From the NCBI GenBank assembly GCA_036826295.1, contig DAISWO010000001.1:62001-126000 (forward strand): DNA of 64,000 bases, read 5' to 3'. A program made the position numbers and the translations under genes. This DNA comes from DAISWO01 sp036826295. Its GTDB lineage: Bacteria > Patescibacteriota > Saccharimonadia > Saccharimonadales > JAGQNJ01. Below the pieces are notes generated by a model that had not been told where the DNA came from, did not search any database, and saw only the letters and a list, made by a program, of their open reading frames with translations. Shown here in pieces: positions 1-8,077 of this stretch; position 1 is the first letter of the stretch; each line of letters opens with the position of its first letter.

Positions 1-80
1 CAAGCAGTGCCCGATTCTGTTTTGAATATATATGTTTCATGCAGTTAGTTAGGTTCTATTATAGAATAGAGGGTAGTTAT

Positions 81-1064
81 ATGAAAACTAATATCGCCGT
101 TGTAATTCCCAACTGGAATGGTAAGCATTATCTTAAGGGTTGTATTGACTCTTTGCTAAGTCAATCAATTAAAGTAACCATCATTGTTGTGGATAATGGG
201 TCCGTTGATGGATCACCCGAATATATTGAGCAGAATTTTCCACAAGTAAAACTCATTAAATTAACTAGTAATCACGGTTTCACTGGAGGCGTAAACGCTG
301 GTATCAAAGACGCAATAAAAACCGACCAAGAATTTGTTGCCCTGTTTAATAACGATGCTGTCGCAGATAAGCATTGGCTAGAAAATTTGGTTACGGCGAT
401 GACAGCCCATAAACGGGTGGGGATAGTAACCGGAAAGTTCATGAGGGACGATAAGCAACATCTGGATAGTACTGGGGACTTTTTGACTACCACAGGATTG
501 CCTTACCCTAGAGGACGCAATGAAGTGGACAAAGGGCAGTATGATAAATCCAATTATGTTTTTGGTGCTACTGGCGGGGCGAGTCTTTATCGTGTCGAAA
601 TGCTAAAACAGATTGGTTTGTTTGATGAAAAGTTCTTTGCATATTTTGAGGATGTCGATATTAGCTTTCGGGCTCAACTGGCCGGCTGGAAAGTGTATTA
701 TGAGCCTAAAGCAATCGCCTATCATAAGGTTGGCGGGACAAGTTCTAAACTGGGGTCGTTTTCTCGCTACCATAGCACCAAAAACTTTCACCTTTTATTC
801 TTGAAAAACATGCCTGGAATGTTGTTCTGGAAGTACTTCCCACTTGCTGTTTTACAAAGTTTTCGCATGGCCGTTGGGTCAATTGTTCACGGACAATATT
901 TGACCCATCTGAAGGGCTACTTCGCCGCAGTAATCCTCTTGCCGCACTGCATAATCGAGAGAAGAAAGATACAAAAAAGTCGGAAAGTCTCAACAGCATA
1001 TATTGACAGCATGTTAGTTCATGGCCGAGCACCAAAACCCGATAAATATAAGTCCATTTCATAA
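81..1064 (+). CDS. Family 2 glycosyltransferase (GT-A fold)
   Basis: Likely transfers a sugar from a nucleotide sugar to a surface glycan or lipid acceptor on the cytoplasmic face. The N-terminus reads as the GT2 nucleotide-binding strand (AVVIPNWNGKHYLKGCIDSL), followed by VDNGSVDGS and the FNNDA metal/nucleotide loop, with EDVDISFR in the acceptor region; this is the rhamnosyltransferase-like WcaA/RfbF pattern. The C-terminal part is hydrophobic and amphipathic, so the protein is probably membrane-associated. I start at the ATG at 81, which has gaggg about 8 bases upstream; an in-frame ATG at 39 has no ribosome site. The acceptor cannot be told from sequence. A GT4 enzyme lies just downstream, which suggests a glycan locus. 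Confidence 0.9.
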   Translation: MKTNIAVVIPNWNGKHYLKGCIDSLLSQSIKVTIIVVDNGSVDGSPEYIEQNFPQVKLIKLTSNHGFTGGVNAGIKDAIKTDQEFVALFNNDAVADKHWLENLVTAMTAHKRVGIVTGKFMRDDKQHLDSTGDFLTTTGLPYPRGRNEVDKGQYDKSNYVFGATGGASLYRVEMLKQIGLFDEKFFAYFEDVDISFRAQLAGWKVYYEPKAIAYHKVGGTSSKLGSFSRYHSTKNFHLLFLKNMPGMLFWKYFPLAVLQSFRMAVGSIVHGQYLTHLKGYFAAVILLPHCIIERRKIQKSRKVSTAYIDSMLVHGRAPKPDKYKSIS

Positions 1065-1118
1065 ACAAACATATAGTTATAGATTTTTCTCGCTAGTATT
1101 TGTTGATTTATCGTCTAA

Positions 1119-1346
1119 TTAGTTGTCGTTTTGTATGACTTGTTCAACCTCAAAAAAAGCGCCCGCAATTTCTATGCCTGAGCTAATTCCTTGACTGTCT
1201 ATTCCCATAGATCTTCGATATTCAATTAAAGCATCGGTGTATTGTCCGACAAAAGCTGATCGATCTACAGTGGTGTCGCCGTAAGGGCTTACATTATCTA
1301 CAAAATCGTGAAATGACGGTGGACGAGATGGTGGGGCTGTTTCCAT
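1119..1346 (-). CDS. Small hypothetical protein, 75 aa
   Basis: Not recognised. The start is supported by a good GAAGGAG ribosome site 4-5 bases before the ATG. The protein is soluble and acidic, with a proline-rich N-terminus (ETAPPSRPP) and no membrane segment. It lies alone between two rightward glycosyltransferase genes, transcribed against them. Its composition resembles several other small lineage-specific proteins in this window. No function is proposed. Confidence 0.55.
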   Translation of the reverse strand: METAPPSRPPSFHDFVDNVSPYGDTTVDRSAFVGQYTDALIEYRRSMGIDSQGISSGIEIAGAFFEVEQVIQNDN

Positions 1347-1389
1347 GTTTCTCCTTCGTTAGTAATATGCAGTATAGTATAAATCAATC

Positions 1390-2481
1390 ATGAAGCATAT
1401 TGTTATTGATGCTAGGGAGTCGGGGACTAGTACCGGCAGATACATCGACAAGCTAATCGAATATCTGGCTAAAGAAAAGCCGGCTTATAAAGTTACTGTA
1501 TTGACAGCACCAAAACGGGTTGATTTCATTGAATCTATTGCGCCAAAGTTTTTGACCGTTGTTTCGCCCGTGAAAGAATTCACCTTCAGCGAACAAACAC
1601 GGTTGCTAGAACAAATTAAAAAGCTGAAGCCTGATTTAGTGCATTTTGGTATGACTCAACAACCAATCCTTTATCGTGGAAAAACAATAACTACCGTTCA
1701 CGATCTGACTACTGCGAGATTCAAAAACCCTGCTAAAAACCCATTGGTGTTTTGGGTCAAACAAAAGGTGTACCGCGTTGTCATAAAAATCGTGGCTAGA
1801 AAATCCGAGACCATTATTACGCCATCTGAATACGTTAAAGATGACTTAGCAAAATTCGCCAAGATTAATTCTAGGAAGATCGAAGTCACTTACGAGTCGG
1901 CAGATAAAATTACCGAGGCTAGTGAAGCGATTGAAGAGCTTGTAGATAAACAGTTCTTGTTATACGTCGGACGACCTCAACCACACAAGAATTTAGATCG
2001 GTTAATCGAGGCTTTTGTTAGCTTGCAACAAAAACACCCTGACCTACACCTAGTACTCGCGGGAAAGAAAGATGCCCTCTACTGGCAATTAGAAAAACAC
2101 GTAAAAAACCAAAAATTAGAAAATGTAATATTTACGGATTTTGTATCAGAAGGACAATTAAAGTGGTTATACGAGAATACCGCTTGCTACGTCTTCCCGT
2201 CACTCAGCGAAGGCTTTGGCCTACCAGCGCTTGAAGCGATGGTTCACGGCGCGCCGGTGGCGTCCAGCAACGCTACTTGCCTGCCAGAAATCTATAAAGA
2301 TTCGGCAGAGTATTTTAGCCCTACCGATATCGATTCAATGACCACAGCGATAGAGAAGATCCTAACAAATAAAAATCTCTCAGATAAACTTCGCGAGCGA
2401 GGCAAGAAACTTGCCGCTAGTTATTCGTGGCAACGCATGGCCAAAAAAACCCTAGAAATATACAAATCAACATTAGACTGA
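1390..2481 (+). CDS. Family 4 glycosyltransferase (GT-B fold)
   Basis: Predicted retaining glycosyltransferase. The N-terminal domain carries the HD-x-T motif (TVHDLTTARF), and the C-terminal nucleotide-sugar domain carries LLYVGRPQPHKNLDRLIEAF and the diagnostic E-x7-E region in PSLSEGFGLPALEAMVHGAP. At 363 aa it has the normal length for a complete GT4 (mannosyl/rhamnosyltransferase type). A TATAAA box ends 6 bases before the ATG and there is no Shine-Dalgarno site, so the mRNA may be leaderless. It probably works with the GT2 gene upstream on a cell-surface glycan, but donor and acceptor are unknown. Confidence 0.92.
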   Translation: MKHIVIDARESGTSTGRYIDKLIEYLAKEKPAYKVTVLTAPKRVDFIESIAPKFLTVVSPVKEFTFSEQTRLLEQIKKLKPDLVHFGMTQQPILYRGKTITTVHDLTTARFKNPAKNPLVFWVKQKVYRVVIKIVARKSETIITPSEYVKDDLAKFAKINSRKIEVTYESADKITEASEAIEELVDKQFLLYVGRPQPHKNLDRLIEAFVSLQQKHPDLHLVLAGKKDALYWQLEKHVKNQKLENVIFTDFVSEGQLKWLYENTACYVFPSLSEGFGLPALEAMVHGAPVASSNATCLPEIYKDSAEYFSPTDIDSMTTAIEKILTNKNLSDKLRERGKKLAASYSWQRMAKKTLEIYKSTLD

Positions 2482-2510
2482 TTGACGTCTAGACGCTAAA
2501 ACGCTATAAT
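2482..2510 (+). promoter_or_regulatory. Sigma-70-type promoter of the toxin-antitoxin pair
   Basis: TTGACG at 2482-2487 and TATAAT at 2505-2510 are separated by 17 bases, a near-consensus promoter. The antitoxin ATG at 2517 begins 6 bases after the -10 box, so the predicted transcript start coincides with the start codon and the message would be leaderless. Confidence 0.75.
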
Positions 2511-2516
2511 GTCATC

Positions 2517-2750
2517 ATGAGCAGTAACGATACTAAAACCACACTTTATCTGAGCCCAAACGTACGTCGAGCGTTAAAAAAACGCGTCATAGACACCAAC
2601 CAAACGATGTCTGAATACGTTAATCGAGCTGTGGCATTTGCTATCGCAGAAGATCTTGAAGATATAGAGGCAATAGAAGAACGTCGAAATGAACCGACAG
2701 AATCACTAGATAATTTTTTAGAATCACTGAAAAAAGATGGCCTTATATAG
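2517..2750 (+). CDS. Ribbon-helix-helix antitoxin-like protein
   Basis: A 77-aa protein with an N-terminal ribbon-helix-helix pattern: the strand TKTTLYLSPNVRRALKKRVI, then a helix-turn-helix-like stretch ending in MSEYVNRAVAFAIAEDLEDI. The acidic C-terminus is the part that would neutralise a toxin. It overlaps the downstream RelE/ParE-like gene by 14 bases, the usual antitoxin-first order of type II modules. The RHH dimer normally binds its own promoter, so the near-consensus promoter directly upstream is the expected operator. The family assignment comes from pattern and context rather than from a specific named antitoxin. Confidence 0.8.
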   Translation: MSSNDTKTTLYLSPNVRRALKKRVIDTNQTMSEYVNRAVAFAIAEDLEDIEAIEERRNEPTESLDNFLESLKKDGLI

Positions 2751-3000
2751 GGTTGAGATAAATAGGCGGGTTAGGAAGAAAGACCTCCCCGCCATACCAG
2801 CAAAATCTAGAGCAAGAATTGTGCTCCGTATAAAAAAATTAGCTCAAGATCCGTACCCGACAGATTCAATCCAACTAAAAGGGCGCAACGAACGACGCAT
2901 CAGACAAGGTGATTATAGGATCCTTTATTTGGTGCAAGAAGATATTGTGACTGTATTCGTCATAAAAGTTGGGCACCGAAAAGAAATTTATCGAAAATAG
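2737..3000 (+). CDS. RelE/ParE-family toxin
   Basis: An 87-aa basic protein with the ParE/RelE fold signature: an N-terminal strand, a helical hairpin (PAKSRARIVLRIKKLAQDP), then QLKGRNERRIRQGDYRILYLV and VFVIKVGHRKEIYRK. The pattern LKG...RIRQGDYRILY...V...GHRKEIYR is typical of RelE-type toxins, which cleave mRNA on the ribosome, and of ParE relatives, which attack gyrase; sequence alone does not decide between these. It is translationally coupled to the antitoxin upstream. The gene converges tail to tail with jag, with only 3 bases between the stop codons. Confidence 0.85.
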   Translation: MALYRVEINRRVRKKDLPAIPAKSRARIVLRIKKLAQDPYPTDSIQLKGRNERRIRQGDYRILYLVQEDIVTVFVIKVGHRKEIYRK

Positions 3001-3003
3001 TTG

Positions 3004-3474
3004 TTAATCTTCTTTTGGTTTGATGATTACGTGGCGCTCTCGGCCTTCTCCGGCTGATTCTGAGCTCAAACCTTCATCATCTGCTAGTTTATGAATCGTC
3101 CGTCTATCAGCGGCGTTCATAGGCCTTAGGGACATTGGTTCTTTAGATTCTTTTACTTTATTAACCCATTCTTGTGCGTGGCTAGTTAGTTGTTCGGCGC
3201 GTTGCTTCTTATAATCAGCAATATCGACATGCACCCTGCTCTGTTCGAACCCCTGACTCCTGAGTGCATTAGATACCATGAATTGAATGGCGCGAATTGT
3301 TTCGCCCCTTGCTCCAATCAAAAAGCCATTAAGGTGGGTTGAAGGAACGTGGAGCTCGATGATGTCATCTTCGTTAACCGTGGCATGTACGTCAGTGTTA
3401 AGGCCAAAAAAGGATAGCATATCCTCTAGGTACTTCTGTGCGTAAATTGATGCTTCTTCTAAAGTCTTGGTCAT
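3004..3474 (-). CDS. khpB: KH-R3H RNA-binding protein (Jag/KhpB-like)
   Basis: Cytoplasmic RNA-binding protein. Residues about 35-80 form a KH-type module (ELHVPSTHLNGFLIGARGET, with the GxxG loop as GARG), and the C-terminal part is an R3H domain, with LRPMNAADRRTIHKLADDEG containing the R-x3-H core, then SAGEGRERHVIIKP. The N-terminal Jag_N domain of Firmicute Jag is absent or very short (156 aa in total). The gene overlaps yidC by 4 bases, the conserved rpmH-rnpA-yidC-jag order. Homologues regulate cell-elongation and division transcripts. Confidence 0.92.
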   Translation of the reverse strand: MTKTLEEASIYAQKYLEDMLSFFGLNTDVHATVNEDDIIELHVPSTHLNGFLIGARGETIRAIQFMVSNALRSQGFEQSRVHVDIADYKKQRAEQLTSHAQEWVNKVKESKEPMSLRPMNAADRRTIHKLADDEGLSSESAGEGRERHVIIKPKED

Positions 3475-4397
3475 CGCTTCTTCCTCCGTTTCTTATTTTT
3501 ATTCTTCTTAGGTGTTGGCTTTTTTACCACCTCTGCTTCCTTGGCTACTTTGGCTCGCTGTTTGGCGGATGGTTTATCGGCAAGTTCTTCTAGTTCTTCT
3601 TCGTCTTTATTAAGCACCCTGTTTTGCTGGAACAATGCGACGAGTCCACTAGTGAACCAATATAGAGACAAGGCGGCAGGTAGGCCGATTGTGAAAATAA
3701 AAATCATGGCTGGGATTAAAAACTTGGTGCTACGTCCAATGGCAGAATTTACCTCAGATTGATCTGCCTGCTTGCCACTTCCAGCGTCTTTTAGAATATC
3801 GCGTAGCTTACGAGAGTTCTCGTCTGTTGGCATCAGCTGTTTGCTCTGATAATACTGAGTTATCGCACTACCAACCACTAACAGGAATGCCGGAAAATAA
3901 AATCCCTCTGGGCCAATTGCTGGCCTAGTCAAATCGATTAGCCCAACTAGCGTTGCGTCAAACCGTGAAATATCCACAGCTAGATCTTTAATAGCGCCGA
4001 GGTTGTGGATGGCAGGATAGGTAAAATCAACCAGGCTATGCGGATCCTTAATAATCCTATTAAGGACGCTGTACAGCGATAGGAAAATTGGTAACTGTAC
4101 GAGCAACAAACCTACCGAGGCGAACGGATTAATCTCTTTTTCTTTATAGAGCGCCATTACCATGGTTGACTCTTTTGTGCGATCACCTTTAGCTTCTTTT
4201 TTAATCCTCTTTAGCTCGGGCTGAAGCTCGCGCATAGCCTTAGCGTGGTGGAGCTGTTTTTTAACTAGTGGCCACATCGCTAATCGCACCAATATAGTGA
4301 AAATAACGATTACAACGCCGAAGTTATGGCCTGGCAGTAACGCATAAATAAAAACCAGTAGGTTAAAAACTGGTTGAACTATAAGTGTAGTAAACAT
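3471..4397 (-). CDS. yidC: YidC/Oxa1 membrane protein insertase
   Basis: Inserts proteins into the cytoplasmic membrane, alone or with SecYEG. It starts with a membrane segment (VFNLLVFIYALLPGHNFGVVIV), followed by the Oxa1 core IFTILVRLAMWPLVKKQLHHA, with the conserved Arg in the hydrophilic groove, a charged cytoplasmic loop (ELKRIKKEAKGD), PFASVGLLLVQLPIFLSLYSV and the last helices including ALSLYWFTSGL. At 308 aa it is the short Gram-positive-type form without the large periplasmic domain. The very basic lysine/arginine C-terminal tail (about residues 270-308) is a likely ribosome-docking extension. It is followed by jag with a 4-base overlap. Confidence 0.95.
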   Translation of the reverse strand: MFTTLIVQPVFNLLVFIYALLPGHNFGVVIVIFTILVRLAMWPLVKKQLHHAKAMRELQPELKRIKKEAKGDRTKESTMVMALYKEKEINPFASVGLLLVQLPIFLSLYSVLNRIIKDPHSLVDFTYPAIHNLGAIKDLAVDISRFDATLVGLIDLTRPAIGPEGFYFPAFLLVVGSAITQYYQSKQLMPTDENSRKLRDILKDAGSGKQADQSEVNSAIGRSTKFLIPAMIFIFTIGLPAALSLYWFTSGLVALFQQNRVLNKDEEELEELADKPSAKQRAKVAKEAEVVKKPTPKKNKNKKRRKKR

Positions 4398-4513
4398 AGA
4401 ATCTCCTTGGTCCTCATTCTGCCACCGCGAGCTCTCTTTTTGGCCGCTTAATTTAAGAGTTTAATTGCAGAATAGACTAGTAATATAATAGCATGCTACG
4501 TCTACAAAAGTTT

Positions 4514-4858
4514 TTAGACTAGTTTGGCATTCTTCAGTAACTGCTCAATCATTTGTTTGAGATCAATAGCCGGCATTTCAGCTACCGAGTCGTCAAAAAT
4601 AGTAATAATCATATCGGCGTTTGACGAAAACTCTGGAATCTTTAATCTAACTATCTCAAAAATACGACGCCGGATACGATTGCGCCCCACAGCTGATTTG
4701 TGTACTTTCTTACTAATAACTACAGCAATACGTGAACTGTCGCGCTTAGTGTTTAACACAAATTTTAGGCTTAAGGGGCCACTGCGAACCGTTTGACCAC
4801 GGCTGTAGGTACTTCGTAAACTGTTATACCCGTGAAAACGGTTTTTTCTATTGATCAT
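4514..4858 (-). CDS. rnpA: Ribonuclease P protein component
   Basis: Protein subunit of RNase P, which together with the catalytic RNA trims tRNA 5' leaders. The 114-aa basic protein shows the family signature KSAVGRNRIRRRIFEIVR (the RNR box) and the preceding FVLNTKRDSSRIAVVISKKV strand. It lies 31 bases after rpmH and before yidC in the usual ribosomal-protein L34 operon. The RNase P RNA gene is not in the window. Confidence 0.95.
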   Translation of the reverse strand: MINRKNRFHGYNSLRSTYSRGQTVRSGPLSLKFVLNTKRDSSRIAVVISKKVHKSAVGRNRIRRRIFEIVRLKIPEFSSNADMIITIFDDSVAEMPAIDLKQMIEQLLKNAKLV

Positions 4859-4889
4859 ATGTAAACTCGACGTAGCTATTTTCTAGAAT

Positions 4890-5027
4890 TTAGCGGCTAA
4901 GTAGTTTTCGGCCTTTGTTTCGGCGCCGTTTTAATACGTTTTTTCCCGAAGTTGTCGACATGCGTTTGAAAAACCCGTGAACACGCGATCGTTTGCGTTT
5001 TTTTGGTTGAAATGTCCTTTTTGGCAT
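4890..5027 (-). CDS. rpmH: 50S ribosomal protein L34
   Basis: I translated this 45-codon gene by hand from the reverse strand. It begins MPKRTFQPKKRKRSRVHGFF and ends in the arginine/lysine-rich KVL-KRRRNKGRKLLS pattern typical of L34 (a Thr-Phe-Gln-Pro-type start, then RxHGF). It is a structural protein of the large ribosomal subunit. It is the first gene of the leftward rpmH-rnpA-yidC-jag operon and starts next to the origin region. Confidence 0.95.
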   Translation of the reverse strand: MPKRTFQPKKRKRSRVHGFFKRMSTTSGKNVLKRRRNKGRKLLSR

Positions 5028-5138
5028 AGGTGTTACTTTATTGTAGTTGGCCTCTGTAGTCAAGAGAAGAAATCAAAGACCGTGCTTCTGGAGAGTTTGG
5101 CGTCAAATAAACAATATTTTGCCACGATATTCAATACT

Positions 5139-5264
5139 TTATCCACTGAAACTGATTGGTTATCCACAAAACTCAAGGTGTTAGCTGTGTCTGTGTATAA
5201 CTTTTAATCTGTTCGGCGGTTTTTGTTACATTTTTGTTGTTATTAATGTTTAGCCTGTGGAAAA
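5139..5264. other. Probable oriC, dnaA-proximal DnaA boxes
   Basis: The 332 bases between the divergent rpmH and dnaA genes contain DnaA-box matches: TTATCCACT at 5139-5147, a perfect TTATCCACA at 5160-5168, a reverse TTATACACA at 5192-5200 and a weaker reverse TTTTCCACA at 5256-5264. The stretch is AT-rich around 5215-5340. This position and composition fit a replication origin and/or dnaA autoregulation. No gene is seen here apart from promoters expected for both flanking operons. Confidence 0.75.
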
Positions 5265-5359
5265 ACTACCTCCAGACTGGTATAGTTATCTCTACATTTA
5301 CATTGTGTGTGAGCGGTGTGTTAATAACTTAAGATTAACTTTCATGGAGGGTAACAGGA

Positions 5360-6715
5360 GTGCAGGATAATCTGTGGCAAGCGGTTTTAGGAGAGATCGA
5401 GATGTCTGTCTCTCAAGGAAATTTTGCAACTTGGTTTAAAAACACCCATCTGCTAGAACATTCGGAAAGCGAAGTTGTAATTGGGGTGCCTAACATCTTT
5501 ATCAAACAACAGTTAGAGCGAAAGTTTAACGATTTGTTGTCTGACGTACTGTCCAAGAATGGGTTATCTAGCGCCGTTATTACATATAAAATTCACTCCC
5601 CTGCAAAACTCCACAACACCACCGATTACGACGACCCGGTAATTGTGAGGACTAGTGGTGGCTCGGCAAAAAGTCAGAGCGCCTTGGCCCACAGCTATCG
5701 TAGGGGACTAAATGAAAAATATACTTTCGATACTTTTATTGTAGGATCGGGCAACGAGCTAGCCTATGCAACCTGTCAGGCCATTGCCGCACTCCCGGGC
5801 AAAAAATATAATCCGGTTTTTTTGTACGGCGGGGTTGGAATAGGCAAAACCCACCTTGCAGAAGCTGTTGGCAACGAAGTTGTGGCCAATAATCCCGATG
5901 CCAAGGTCATTTATGTTAGCAGTGAGCAGTTTGTTCAAGAATTTTTAGATGCTATTAGATACAAGAAGAATACTGACTTTGCTGGCTATTATCGTTCGGC
6001 TGACGTATTAATTGTTGACGACATTCAGTTCATTGCTGGTAAAGAAAAGACTCAAGAAGAATTTTTTCATACTTTTAATGCCCTTCATCAGGCTAACAAA
6101 CAAATTATTATAACCAGCGATATGGCACCTAAAGACGTGCCAACACTAGAAGACCGGTTGCGATCGAGGTTCTCTATGGGTATGAGCGTCGATATGCAAA
6201 TCCCTGATTTTGAGACACGTTGTGCAATCGTACAGACAAAAGCCGAAGCTCAATCTTTCGAGCTATCTCAACCAGTCGTCGAAGTACTAGCAGATAACGT
6301 TAGGACAAACATTAGGGAGCTAGAAGGAGCACTAAACCAACTTGTAGCAATGTGTGAGATGAAAGGCGTCGAGCCCGACGTAGAGCTCGCAAAATCAGTT
6401 ATTGGAGCAAGTAGATCAAGAGCAAAACATATATCCTCTAAATCAGTTATTGATAAAACTGCTAAGTACTTCGGCATATCTATGGACGATATTATGAGCC
6501 CGAAACGCGATAAAGATATTGTTATGCCAAGGCAAATATCGATGTTTTTACTGCGGAGCGAACTGCACTTAAGCTTTCCTAAGATTGCAAGAGAACTTGG
6601 TCGAAAAGACCACACCACCGCCATACACTCAGTTGATAAGGTTGAAAAAATATTAAGTAATGACTCATCACTACAGGCCGCTATTAATGAAATCAGGGAG
6701 AGAATCTATGCTTAA
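5360..6715 (+). CDS. dnaA: Chromosomal replication initiator DnaA
   Basis: AAA+ ATPase that binds DnaA boxes and opens the origin. Domain I is at residues 1-85 (LWQAVLGEIEMSVSQGNFATWF); the linker is short; Walker A GGVGIGKT is at 157-164 and Walker B is VLIVDDIQF; sensor motifs follow. The C-terminal DNA-binding domain has the DnaA signature RKDHTTAIHSV near residue 420. At 451 aa it has full length. The start is GTG at 5360, preceded by GGAGGG about 10 bases upstream and AGGA close by. dnaN and recF follow in the standard order. Confidence 0.98.
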   Translation: MQDNLWQAVLGEIEMSVSQGNFATWFKNTHLLEHSESEVVIGVPNIFIKQQLERKFNDLLSDVLSKNGLSSAVITYKIHSPAKLHNTTDYDDPVIVRTSGGSAKSQSALAHSYRRGLNEKYTFDTFIVGSGNELAYATCQAIAALPGKKYNPVFLYGGVGIGKTHLAEAVGNEVVANNPDAKVIYVSSEQFVQEFLDAIRYKKNTDFAGYYRSADVLIVDDIQFIAGKEKTQEEFFHTFNALHQANKQIIITSDMAPKDVPTLEDRLRSRFSMGMSVDMQIPDFETRCAIVQTKAEAQSFELSQPVVEVLADNVRTNIRELEGALNQLVAMCEMKGVEPDVELAKSVIGASRSRAKHISSKSVIDKTAKYFGISMDDIMSPKRDKDIVMPRQISMFLLRSELHLSFPKIARELGRKDHTTAIHSVDKVEKILSNDSSLQAAINEIRERIYA

Positions 6716-6966
6716 ATTTGTTATTTTGGCTGTGCAAAGACTGACTCAAAGCTGTGCAGAAGCCTGTGTAAAGAGCTTTGAAAAGCCTGTGATTGTGAGT
6801 GTTGTTAATTACACCATCCACAAAATCGTAGGGTTTTACGGGGACTTATTAGACCTTTATAAACAAGCCATAATGGCGAAACAACAGGTTGAAAAAAATC
6901 TTATACACATTATCTACAGGCCTTATAACAACAACATTCTAAGTATTTAAAAAAGGAGTTATTATT
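6716..6966. other. DnaA-box cluster between dnaA and dnaN
   Basis: This 251-base gap contains TTATACACA at 6901-6909, directly followed by TTATCTACA at 6910-6918, a TCCACA core near 6825, and a run of TGTG-starting 9-mers between 6732 and 6800 (TGTGCAAAG, TGTGCAGAA, TGTGTAAAG, TGTGATTGT) that read as degenerate reverse boxes. With the cluster upstream of dnaA this resembles the bipartite origin seen in some bacteria, such as Bacillus subtilis. An 80-codon reading frame beginning at 6708 crosses it, but I do not believe that is a gene. Confidence 0.55.
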
Positions 6967-8058
6967 ATGGATTTAAAATTAACCCAAGAAAACCTAAGCA
7001 AAGCCCTGAGCATTGTTGCTCGAGTTGCCAGTGGACGTAGCACCTTACCAATCCTAAGCAACATCCTTCTTAAGACGAATGCTAACAGGTTACAACTTTC
7101 AGCTACCAATCTTGACATCGCCATAACAGAATTTGTTGGGGCAAAAGTTACTAAAGAGGGTTCGATTACGGTGCCAGCTAGATTGATGCAGGACTTTGTT
7201 TCTAACTTGCCTTCAGGTACTGTAAGCCTTTCTCAAAAAGATAATCGACTTGATATTAAAACCGAAAATTACAGCTCTACACTTAACGGTATCTCGGCCG
7301 AAGACTTCCCCGTTATGCCTTTAATTGCTGAAGGGAAACAATGGGAAATCAGTTCTATTGTGTTAAAAAAAGCTTTTCAACAAGTGGTCGGTGCGGCTTC
7401 GAGTGACGACGCAAGACCGATTTTAACTGGCGTATTTCTCTCATCCCACGACAAAAAACTCTTCATAGCGGCCACTGATAGCTACCGACTAGCTGAAAAA
7501 ACCATCGACAATATAACAGATGAAATAAAAATGCTCATACCTGTGAATGCCGCTCAGGAGTTGTTGCGAGTATTGGACGATACTGACGACAAAGTAAAGA
7601 TAACCAGCGACGGTCAACAGGTAAGGTTCCAGACTTCAAAGACTGAATTAATTGCCCGTATGATCGAGGGAGAATACCCAGATTATCAGAAATTAATCCC
7701 AAACAAATTTGAGCGCACTGCTACAGCAGATCGGTCTGAACTTATTAATATCACAAAAGTCTCTAGTCTGTTCGCCAGAGAAAGTGCCGGCAGTATTATT
7801 TTAAAACTCGAAAAAGATAATGGGAAGATTACCGTCGCCTCGGTCGCCTCTCAGGTAGGAGAAAACAGTTCTAGTGCAACCGCCAAAGTTTGCGCCGACG
7901 GCGAGCTTACCCTAAACTCCAGATACCTACTAGAGGGTCTGCAGGCACTCGAAGGCAACCAAGTAGAGATTAACTTTAGTGACAAACTAGATCCGCTACT
8001 ACTACGAAATCCAAAAAATAAAGATTATCTTCACATAGTAATGCCGCTTAAGAGCTAG
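6967..8058 (+). CDS. dnaN: DNA polymerase III sliding clamp (beta subunit)
   Basis: Ring-shaped processivity clamp for DNA polymerase III. The 363-aa protein shows three clamp repeats: an N-terminal MDLKLTQENLSKALSIVARV followed by STLPILSNILLKT; a middle region KKAFQQVVGAASSDDARPIL with VFLSS...ATDSYRLA; and the C-terminus LKLEKDNGKITVASVASQVG ending YLHIVMPLKS, where the hydrophobic pocket for partner proteins lies. An AAAAGGAG ribosome site precedes the ATG. Normal length and context (dnaA-dnaN-recF). Confidence 0.97.
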   Translation: MDLKLTQENLSKALSIVARVASGRSTLPILSNILLKTNANRLQLSATNLDIAITEFVGAKVTKEGSITVPARLMQDFVSNLPSGTVSLSQKDNRLDIKTENYSSTLNGISAEDFPVMPLIAEGKQWEISSIVLKKAFQQVVGAASSDDARPILTGVFLSSHDKKLFIAATDSYRLAEKTIDNITDEIKMLIPVNAAQELLRVLDDTDDKVKITSDGQQVRFQTSKTELIARMIEGEYPDYQKLIPNKFERTATADRSELINITKVSSLFARESAGSIILKLEKDNGKITVASVASQVGENSSSATAKVCADGELTLNSRYLLEGLQALEGNQVEINFSDKLDPLLLRNPKNKDYLHIVMPLKS

Positions 8059-8077
8059 CGGCTTTATAATAAGAGTG

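Noticed and set aside
6660..6950. Rightward reading frame of 80-96 codons between dnaA and dnaN
   Set aside because: It overlaps the end of dnaA and runs through the DnaA-box cluster. Its composition follows the repeated TGTG motifs and the protein has no recognisable pattern. GGGAG before an ATG at 6708 is probably chance.
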